Origin: Sipunculus nudus
Taxonomy: Eukaryota; Annelida; Sipuncula; Golfingiida; Sipunculidae
Assembly: GCA_026874595.1 (NCBI GenBank)
Contig: CM049318.1
Span: 45,488,456-45,552,455, forward strand
Length of the DNA: 64,000 nt
Direction: 5' to 3'
In this document: positions 54,691 through 64,000 of the stretch, in pieces
How the letters are laid out: every line of letters starts with the position of its first letter
Position numbering within the stretch: the stretch's first letter is position 1
The notes under the pieces: model-generated
Databases searched by the model: none
What the model saw: the letters and a program-made list of their open reading frames with translations, nothing else
Told to the model about the DNA's origin: nothing
Made by a program: the position numbers and the translations under genes

Positions 54691-57600
54691 CCCAAGCAAA
54701 TTTACAAGCAAGAGTAAAGGGTGTGTGTCACAAGATTGTCACTGTCAAAAGATTGTCACAAACTTGGCATAGACTTTCCAAAGCAAATTTACGAGCAAGT
54801 ATAAAAGGTGTGTGTCACAATATTGTCACTGTCACAAGATTGTCACAAACATGGAACTGACTGTCCCAAGCAAATTTATAAGCAAGCATAAACGGTGTGT
54901 GTCACAAGATTGTCACTGTCACAAACATGTCGCAAACTTGGCAGAGACTTTCCCAAGCAAATTTACAAGCAAATATAAAGGTTGTGTGTCACAAGATTGT
55001 CACTGTCACAAGATTGTTTCAAACCTTGCACAGACTTTCCCATGCAAATTTACAAGCAAATATAAATGGTGTGTCACAAGATTGTCACTGTCACAAGATT
55101 GTCACAAACATGGCATAGACTGTCCCAAGCAAATTTACAAGCAAGTATAAAGGGATTGTGTCACAAGATTGTCACTGTCACAAGATTGTCACAAACATTG
55201 CACAGACTGTCCCAAGCAAATTAACAAGCAAGTATAAAGGGTACGTGTCATAAGATTGTCACTGTCACAAGATTGTCACAAACATGGCATAGACTTTCCC
55301 AAGCAAATTTACAAGCAAGTATAAAGGGTGTGTGTCACAAGATGGTCACTGTCACAAGATTGTCACATAAATGGCATAGACTTTCCCAAGCAAATTTACA
55401 AGCAATTATTAAAGGTATGTGTCACAAGATTGTCACAAACATGGCATAGACTTTCCGAAGCAAATTTACAAGCAAGTATAAAGGGTGTGTGTCATAAGAT
55501 TGTCACTGTCACATGATTGTCACAAACATGGCATAGACTTTCCTAAGCAAATTTACAAGCAAGTATAAAAGGTGTGTGTCACAAGATTGTCCCTGTCACA
55601 AGATTGTCACAAACATGGAACTGACTGTCCAAAGCAAATTTACAAGCAAGCATAAAGGGTGTGTGTTACAAGATTGTCACTGTCACAAACATGTCGCAAA
55701 CTTGGCAGAGACCTTCCCAAGCAAATTTACAAGCAAATATAAATGGTGTGTGTCACAAGATTGTCACTGTCACAAGATTGTCATAAACATGGCATAAACT
55801 GTCCCAAGCAAATTTACAAGCAAGTATAAAGGGAGTGTGTCACAAGATTGTCACTGTCACAAGATTGTCACAAACATGGCACAGACTGTCCCAAGCAAAT
55901 TTAGAAGAAAACATAAAGGGTGTGTGTCACAAGATTGTCACTGTCACAAACATGTCGCAAACATGGCACAGACTTTCCCAAGCAAATTAACAAGCAAGTA
56001 TAAAGGGTGTGTGTCACAAGATTGTCACTGTCACAAGATTGTCACAAACATGGCATAGACTTTCCGAAGCAAATTTACAAGCAAGTATGAAGGGTGTGTG
56101 TCACAAAATTGTCACTGTCACAAGATTGTCACAAACATGGCATAGACTTTCCCAAGCAATTTTACAAGCAAGTGTAAAGGGTGTGTGTCACAAGATTGTC
56201 ATTGTCACAGGATTGTCACAAACATGGCATAGACTTTCCTAAGCAAATTTACAAGCAAGTATAAAAGGTGTGTGTCACAAGATTGTCACTGTCACAAGAT
56301 TGTCACAAACATGGAACTGACTGTCCCAAGCAATTTTACAAGCAAGTGTAAAGGGTGTGTGTCACAAGATTGTCACTGTCACAGGATTGTCACAAACATG
56401 GCATAGACTTTCCCAAGCAAATTTACAAGCAAGTATAAAAGGTGTGTGTCACAAGATTGTCACTGTCACAAGATTGTCACAAACATGGAACTGACTGTCC
56501 CAAGCAAATTTAAAAGCAAGCATAAAGGGTGTGTGTCACAAGATTTTCACTGTCACAAGATTGTCACAAAGATGGCATAGACTTTCCCAAGCAAATTTAC
56601 AAGCAAGAGTAAAGGGTGTGTGTCACAAGATTGTCACTGTCACAAGATTGTCACAAACATGGCATAGACTTTCCAAAGCAAATTTAAGAGCAAGTATAAA
56701 AGGTGTGTGTCACAATATTGTCACTGTCACAAGATTGTCACAAACATGGAACTGACTGTCCCAAGCAAATTTATAAGCAAGCATAAAGGGTGTGTGTCAC
56801 AAGATTGTCACTGTCACAAACATTTCGCAAACTTGGCAGAGACTTTCCCAAGCAAATTTACAAGCAAATATAAAGGTTGTGTGTCACAAGATTGTCACTG
56901 TCACAAGATTGTTTCAAACCTTGCACAGACTTTCCCATGCAAATTTACAAGCAAATATAAATGGTGTGTCACAAGATTGTCACTGTCACAAGATTGTCAC
57001 TGTCACAAACATGTCGCAAATATGGCACAGACTTTCCCAAGCAAATTAACAAGCAAGTATAAAGGGTGTGTGTCACAAGATTGTCACTGTCACAAGATTG
57101 TCACAAACATGGCATAGACTTTCCCAAGCAAATTTACAAGAAAGTATAAAGGGTGTGTGTACAAGATTGTCACTGTCACAAGATTGTCCCAAACATGGCA
57201 TAGACTTTCCCAAGCAAATTTACAAGCAAGTATTAAAGGTGTGTTTCACAAGATTGTCACAAACATGGCATAGACTTTCCCAAGCAAATTTATAAGCAAG
57301 TATGAAGGGTGTGTGTCACAAGATTGTCACTGTCGCAAGATTGTCACAAACACTGCACAGACTGTCCCAAGCAAATTTAGAAGCAAGCATAAAGGGTGTG
57401 TGTCACAAGATTGTCACTGTCACAAACATGTCGCAAACATTGCACAAACTGTCCCAAGCAAATTTAGAAGCAAGCATAAAGGGTGTGTGTCACAAGATTG
57501 TCACTGTCACAAACATGTCGCAAACATGGCACAGACTTTCCCAAGCAAATTAACAAGCAAGTATAAAGGGTGTGTGTCACAAGATTGTCACTGGCACAAG

Positions 57601-57740
57601 ATTGTCACAAACATGGCATAGACTTTCCCAAGCAAATTTACAAGCAGGTATAAAGGGTGTGTGTCACAAGATTTTCACTGTCACAAGATTGTCAAAAACA
57701 TGGCATAGGCTTTCCCAAGCAAATTTCAGGCAAGTGTAAA
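54690..57740 (+). repeat. 8,374-bp-offset duplication, copy 2
   Basis: Second copy of the 3-kb beta segment. It retains the ordinary TTGTCCCTGTCACAAGATTG monomer (near 55,580) that copy 1 has lost. It has its own one-monomer loss at 55,154-55,240, where an ATTGCACAGACTG left half is fused to an AAATTAACAAG right half. The TCACAATATT landmarks at 54,815 and 56,710 keep the same 1,895-bp spacing as 46,441 and 48,336 because the two losses cancel. Confidence 0.87.
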
Positions 57741-58399
57741 GGGTGTGTGTCACAAGATTGTCACTGTCACAAGATTGTCACAAACATGGCATAGGCTTTC
57801 CCAAGCAAATTAACAAGCAAGTATTAAGGGTGTGTGTCATAAGATTGTCACTGTCACAAGATTGTCACAAACATGGCATAGACCTTCCCAAGCAATTTTA
57901 CAAGCAAGTGTTAAGGGTGTGTGTCACAAGATTGACACTGTCACAAGATTGTTTCAAACCTTGCACAGACTTTCCCAAGCAAATTTACAAGCATATATAA
58001 ATGGTGTGTGTCACAAGATAGTCACTGTCACAAGATTGTCACAAACATGGCATAGACTGTCCCAAGCAAATTTACAAGCAAGTATAAAGGGAGTGTGTCA
58101 CAAGATTGTCACTGTCACAAGATTGTCACAAACATTGCACAAACTGTCCCAAGCAAATTTAGAAGCAAGCATAAAGGGTGTGTGTCACAAGATTGTCACT
58201 GTCACAAGATTGTCATAAACATGGCATAGACTTTCCCAAGCAATTTTACGAGCAAGTGTAAAGGGTGTGTGTCATAAGATTGTCACTGTCACAAGATTGT
58301 CACAAACATGGCATAGACTTTCCCAAGCAAATTTACAAGCAAGTATAAAGGGTGTGTGTCACAAGACTGTCACTGTCACAAGATTGTCACAAACATGGC

Positions 58400-61300
58400 A
58401 TAGACTTTCCCAAGCAAATTTACAAGCAAGTATAAAGGGTGTGTGTCACAAGATTTTCACTGTCACAAGATTGTCAAAAACATGGCATAGGCTTTCCCAA
58501 GCAAATTAACAAGCAAGTATAAAGGGTGTGTGTCATAAGATTGTCATTGTCACAAGATTGTCACAAAAATGGCATAGACTTTCCCAAGCAATTTTACAAG
58601 CAAGTGTTAAGGGTGTGTGTCACAAGATTGACACTGTCACAAGATTGTTTCAAACCTTGCACAGACTTTCCCAAGCAAATTTACAAGCAAATATAAATGG
58701 TGTGTGTCACAAGATAGTCACTGTCACAAGATTGTCACAAACATGGCATAGACTTTCCCAAGCAATTTTACAAGCAAGTGTAAAGGGTGTGTGTCACAAG
58801 ATTGTCATTGTCACAGGATTGTCACAAACATGGCATAGACTTTCCCAAGCAAATTTACAAGCAAGTATAAAAGGTGTGTGTCACAAGATTGTCACTGTCA
58901 CAAGATTGTCACAAACATGGAACTGACCGTCCCAAGCAGTTTTACAAGCTAGTGTAAAGGGTGTGTGTCACAAGATTGTCATTGTCACAGGATTGTCACA
59001 AACATGGCATAGACTTTCCTAAGCAAATTTACGAGCAAGTATAAAAGGTGTGTGTCACAATATTGTCACTGTCACAAGATTGTCACAAGATTATCACAAA
59101 CATGGAACTGACTGTCCCAAGCAAATTTATAAGCAAGCATAAAGGGTGTGTGTCACAAGATTGTCACTGTCACAAACATGTCGCAAACTTGGCAGAGACT
59201 TTCCCAAGCAAATTTACAAGCAAATATAAAGATTGTGTGTCACAAGATTGTCACTGTCACAAGATTGTTTCAAACCTTGCACAGTCTTTCCCATGCAAAT
59301 TTACAAGCAAATATAAATGGTGTGTCACAAGATTGTCACTGTCACAAGATTGTCAGAAACATGGCATGGACTGTCCCAAGCAAATTTACAAGCAAGTATA
59401 AAGGGATTGTGTCACAAGATTGTCACTGTCACAAGATTGTCACAAACATTGCACAGACTGTCCCAAGCAAATTTAGAAGCAAGCATAAAGGGTGTGTGTC
59501 ACAAGATTGTCACTGTCACAAACATGTCGCAAACATGGCACAGACTTTCCTAAGCAAATTAACAAGCAAGTATAAAGGTGTGTGTCATAAGATTGTCACT
59601 GTCACAAGATTGTCACAAACATGGCATAGACTTTCCCAAGCAAATTTACAAGCAATTATAAAGGGTGTGTGTCACAAGATGGTCACTGTCACAAGATTGT
59701 CACATACATGACATAGACTTTCCCAAGCAAATTTACAAGCAATTATTAAAGGTATGTGTCACAAGATTGTCACAAACATGGCATAGACTTTCCGAAGCAA
59801 ATTTACAAGCAAGTATAAAGGGTGTGTGTCACAAGATTGTCACTGTCACATGATTGTCACAAACATGGCATAGACTTTCCTAAGCAAATTGACAAGCAAG
59901 TATAAAAGGTGTGTGTCACAAGATTGTCCCTGTCACAAGATTGTCACAAACATGGAACTGACTGTCCAAAGCAAATTTACAAGCAAGTATAAAGGGTGTG
60001 TGTTACAAGATTGTCACTGTCACAAACATGTCGCAAACTTGGCAGAGACCTTCCCAAGCAAATTTACAAGCAAATATAAATGGTGTGTGTCACAAGATTG
60101 TCACTGTTACAAGATTGTCACAAACATGGCATAGACTGTCCCAAGCAAATTTACAAGCAAGTATAAAAGGAGTGTGTCACAAGATTGTCACTGTCACAAG
60201 ATTGTCAAAAACATTGCACAGACTTTCCCAAGCAAATTTAGAAGCAAGCATAAAGGGTGTGTGTCACAAGATTGTCACTGTCACAAACATGTCGCAAACA
60301 TGGCACAGACTTTCCCAAGCAAATTAACAAGCAAGTATAAAGGGTGTGTGTCACAAGATTGTCACTGTCACAAGATTGTCACAAACATGACATAGACTTT
60401 CCCAAGCAAATTTACAAGCAAGTATAAAGGGTGTGTGTCACAAGATTGTCACTGTCACAAGATTGTCACAAACATGGCATAGACTGTCCCAAGCAAATTT
60501 ACAAGCAAGTATAAAGGGATTGTGTCACAAGATTGTCACTGTCACAAGATTGTCACAAACATTGCACAGACTGTCCCAAGCAAATTTAGAAGCAAGCATA
60601 AAGGGTGTGTGTCACAAGATTGTCACTGTCACAAACATGTCGCAAACATGACACAGACTTTCCTAAGCAAATTAACAAGCAAGTATAAAGGGTACGTGTC
60701 ATAAGATTGTCACTGTCACAAGATTGTCACAAACATGGCATAGACTTTCCCAAGCAAATTTACAAGCAAGTATAAAGGGTGTGTGTCACAAGATGGTCAC
60801 TGTCACAAGATTGTCACATACATGGCATAGACTTTCCCAAGCAAATTTACAAGCAATTATTAAAGGTATGTGTCACAAGATTGTCACAAACATGGCATAG
60901 ACTTTCCGAAGCAAATTTACAAGCAAGTATAAAGGGTGTGTGTTACAAGATTGTCACTGTCACATGATTGTCACAAACATGGCATAGAATTTCCTTAGCA
61001 AATTTACAAGCAAGTATAAAAGGTGTGTGTCACAAGATTGTCCCTGTCACAAGATTGTCACAAACATGGAACTGACTGTCCAAAGCAAATTTACAAGCAA
61101 GCATAAAGGGTGTGTGTTACAAGATTGTCACTGTCACAAACATGTCGCAAACTTGGCAGAGACCTTCCCAAGCAAATTTACAAGCAAATATAAATGGTGT
61201 GTGTCACAAGATTGTCACTGTCACAAGATTGTCATAAACATGGCATAAACTGTCCCAAGCAAATTTACAAGCAAGTATAAAGGGAGTGTGTCACAAGATT

Positions 61301-64000
61301 GTCACTGTCACAAGATTGTCACAAACATTGCACAGACTGTCCCAAGCAAATTTAGAAGAAAACATAAAGGGTGTGTGTCACAAGATTGTCACTGTCACAA
61401 ACAGGTCGCAAACATGGCACAGACTTTCCCAAGCAAATTAACAAGCAAGTATAAAAGGTGTGTGTCACAAGATTGTCACTGTCACAAGATTGTCACAAAC
61501 ATGGCATAGACTTTCCCAAGCAAATGTACAAGCAAGTGTAAAGGGTGTGTGTCACAAGATTGTCACTGTCACAAGATTGTCACAAACATGGCATAGACTT
61601 TCCGAAGCAAATTTACAAGCAAGTATAAAGGGTGTGTGTCACAAGATAGTCACTGTCACAAGATTGTCACAAACATGGCATAGACTGTCCCAAGGAAATT
61701 TACAAGCAAGTATAAAGGGAGTGTGTTACAAGATTGTCACTGTCACAAGATTGTCACAAACATTGCACAAACTGTCCCAAGCAAATTTACAAGCAAGCAT
61801 AAAGGGTGTGTGTCACAAGATTGTCACTGTCACAAACATGTCGCAAACATGGCACAGACTTTCCCAAGCACATTAACAAGCAAGTATAAAGGGTGTGTGT
61901 CACAAGATTGTCACTGTCACAAGATTGTCACAAACATGGCATAGACTTTCCCAAGCAAATTTACAAGCATGTATTAAAGGTGTGTGTCACAAGATTGTCA
62001 TAAACATGGCATAGACTTTCCCAAGCAAATTAACAAGCAAGTATAAAGGGTGTGTGTCACAAGACTGTCACTGTCACAAGATTGTCACAAACATGGCATA
62101 GACTTTCCCAAGCAAATTTACAAGCAAGTATAAAGGGTGTGTGTCACAAGATTTTCACTGTCACAAGATTGTCAAAAACATGGCATAGGCTTTCCCAAGC
62201 AAATTAACAAGCAAGTATAAAGGGTGTGTGTCATAAGATTGTCACTGTCACAAGATTGTCACAAACATGGCATAGACTTTCCCAAGCAATTTTACAAGCA
62301 AGTGTTAAGGGTGTGTGTCACAAGATTGACACTGTCACAAGATTGTTTCAAACCTTGCACAGACTTTCCCAAGCAAATTTACAAGCAAATATAAATGGTG
62401 TGTGTCACAAGATAGTCACTGTCACAAGATTGTCACAAACATGGCATAGACTTTCCCAAGCAATTTTACAAGCAAGTGTAAAGGGTGTGTGTCACAAGAT
62501 TGTCATTGTCACAGGATTGTCACAAACATGGCATAGACTTTCCCAAGCAAATTTACAAGCAAGTATAAAAGGTGTGTGTCACAAGATTGTCACTGTCACA
62601 AGATTGTCACAAACATGGAACTGACCGTCCCAAGCAGTTTTACAAGCTAGTGTAAAGGGTGTGTGTCACAAGATTGTCATTGTCACAGGATTGTCACAAA
62701 CATGGCATAGACTTTCCTAAGCAAATTTACGAGCAAGTATAAAAGGTGTGTGTCACAATATTGTCACTGTCACAAGATTGTCACAAGATTATCACAAACA
62801 TGGAACTGACTGTCCCAAGCAAATTTATAAGCAAGCATAAAGGGTGTGTGTCACAAGATTGTCACTGTCACAAACATGTCGCAAACTTGGCAGAGACTTT
62901 CCCAAGCAAATTTATAAGCAAATATAAAGATTGTGTGTCACAAGATTGTCACTGTCAAAAGATTGTTTCAAACCTTGCACAGTCTTTCCCATGCAAATTT
63001 ACAAGCAAATATAAATGATGTGTCACAAGATTGTCACTGTCACAAGATTGTCACAAACATGGCATAGACTGTCCCAAGCAAATTTACAAGCAAGTATAAA
63101 GGGATTGTGTCACAAGATTGTCACTGTCACAAGATTGTCACAAACATTGCACAGACTGTCCCAAGCAAATTTAGAAGCAAGCATAAAGGGTGTGTGTCAC
63201 AAGATTGTCACTGTCACAAACATGTCGCAAACATGGCACAGACTTTCCTAAGCAAATTAACAAGCAAGTATAAAGGGTGTGTGTCATAAGATTGTCACTG
63301 TCACAAGATTGTCACAAACATGGCATAGACTTTCCCAAGCAAATTTACAAGCAATTATTAAAGGTATGTGTCACAAGATTGTCACAAACATGGCATAGAC
63401 TTTCCCAAGCAAATTTACAAGCAAGTATAAAGGGTGTGTGTCACAAGATTGTCACTGTCACATGATTGTCACAAACATGGCATAGACTTTCCTAAGCAAA
63501 TTTACAAGCAAGTATAAAAGGTGTGTGTCACAAGATTGTCCCTGTCACAAGATTGTCACAAACATGGAACTGACTGTCCAAAGCAAATTTACAAGCAAGT
63601 ATAAAGGGTGTGTGTTACAAGATTGTCACTGTCACAAACATGTCGCAAACCTGGCAGAGACCTTCCCAAGCAAATTTACAAGCAAATATAAATGGTGTGT
63701 GTCACAAGATTGTCACTGTTACAAGATTGTCACAAACATGGCATAGACTGTCCCAAGCAAATTTACAAGCAAGTATAAAAGGAGTGTGTCACAAGATTGT
63801 CACTGTCACAAGATTGTCACAAACATTGCACAGACTTTCCCAAGCAAATTTAGAAGCAAGCATAAAGGGTGTGTGTCACAAGATTGTCACTGTCACAAAC
63901 ATGTCGCAAACATGGCACAGACTTTCCCAAGCAAATTAACAAGCAAGTATAAAGGGTGTGTGTCACAAGATTGTCACTGTCACAAGATTGTCACAAACAT
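58400..64000 (+). repeat. Alpha block, copy 2 of the ~20.1-kb-offset repeat (cut by window end)
   Basis: Near-identical to 38.2-43.7 kb. It has two extra monomers at about 63,434-63,607 (the ATGATTG and TTGTCCCTG variants), after which the sequence again follows 43,323-43,713 to the last base of the window, with only an AACCTGGC/AACTTGGC-type difference seen near 63,651. The left boundary is near 58,330-58,400, where an alpha-like series replaces the preceding beta order. The right boundary lies outside the window. Confidence 0.92.

Larger units (their letters stand above)
1..64000 (+). repeat. Satellite DNA array, 87-bp monomer, continuous through the window
   Basis: The sequence is a head-to-tail array from first to last base. 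The spacing between successive TCACAAG landmarks is 87 bp in most monomers (for example 64 to 151), with defined variants of 70, 85, 98 and 104 bp. All monomers I read run in the same direction; none is inverted. The consensus has about 36% A, 25% T and 39% G+C and no CpG. Monomers differ from each other by diagnostic substitutions, but the order of variant monomers recurs at 1.5-20 kb scale, which is higher-order repeat organisation. No stretch above 300 bp holds anything except this satellite. Large homogeneous arrays of this kind are known from eukaryotic heterochromatin; a centromeric role is possible but not shown. I do not recognise the family by name. Both ends are cut by the window. 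Confidence 0.98.

Noticed and set aside
1-64000. CRISPR array (regular direct repeats)
   Set aside because: There are no unique spacers: the whole 87-bp unit is repeated, not a 25-40-bp repeat with variable spacers. No cas genes are present, and the unit and array sizes are wrong.
1-64000. TATA boxes (TATAAAGG in most monomers) as promoters
   Set aside because: The motif is part of the consensus monomer and occurs hundreds of times without any downstream gene. It cannot be told apart from base composition and repetition.
1-64000. TGTCAC clusters and GGTGTG as TALE-homeodomain or T-box binding sites
   Set aside because: The hexamers are short, arise from the internal 17-bp duplication and are present in every monomer. 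No independent evidence links them to binding.
1-64000. CENP-B box
   Set aside because: I saw no match to the CENP-B box core (TTCG and CGGG at the required spacing). The few CpG-containing variants do not form it, so a centromeric role cannot be argued from this.
1-64000. Zinc-finger-like CxC/CH-rich peptides in the frame reading SQDCHCHK
   Set aside because: The Cys/His pattern comes from translating TGTCAC repeats. This frame stops in most monomers at the TAG in GGCATAGAC and shows no C2H2 spacing.
1-64000. Bacterial or phage origin of the window
   Set aside because: 64 kb without a gene, made only of one satellite with nested HORs, is not known from bacterial chromosomes or phages. Eukaryotic heterochromatin fits far better.

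Overview
The whole 64 kb window is one uninterrupted, head-to-tail satellite DNA array. The monomer is 87 bp (about 39% GC, no CpG in the consensus). It repeats roughly 740 times, always in the same orientation. I found no unique sequence, transposon, protein-coding gene, rRNA, tRNA or CRISPR array. The array runs off both window edges. A pure satellite block of this size with nested higher-order repeats (HORs) points to a eukaryotic chromosome (centromeric, pericentromeric, subtelomeric or other heterochromatin). The sequence does not let me name the species or the chromosomal position.

The monomer contains an internal 17-bp tandem duplication (TGTCACAAGATTGTCAC twice). It is followed by a more ordinary segment carrying a CAAGCAAATTTACAAGCAAG tract and a TATAAAGG-GTGTGTGT junction. 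Slippage of the 17-bp unit gives discrete length classes of 70, 87 and 104 bp (53 + 17n). Loss of one GT gives 85 bp, and an 11-bp micro-duplication gives 98 bp. These classes sit at fixed places in the HORs and act as landmarks.

Layout, with approximate boundaries. 1-1,640: HOR type gamma, matching 30,942-32,580. 1,640-11,100: type alpha (98-bp monomer present), including a 2,078-bp tandem duplication. 11,100-22,300: type beta, built from 1,634, 1,808 and 1,982-bp HORs, with a 7,233-bp segmental duplication. 22,300-27,100: irregular mosaic with a 1,460-bp HOR and a 43-bp truncated monomer. 27,100-38,150: two nearly identical tandem copies of a 5,520-bp unit (64 monomers). 38,200-43,750: alpha block that recurs at 58,400-64,000. 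43,750-58,300: beta HORs with an 8,374-bp-offset duplication and several smaller ones. The recurrence at 58.4 kb suggests a third tier of organisation with a period of about 20.1-20.3 kb, whose second copy is cut off by the window end.

Because 87 = 3 x 29, one plus-strand frame of the consensus monomer has no stop. This produces many apparent ORFs of 60-187 codons that read as 29-residue repeats. They begin at GTG, TTG or chance ATG codons, are broken by common variant monomers and overlap each other in several frames. I treat all of them as by-products of the repeat and annotate no CDS.
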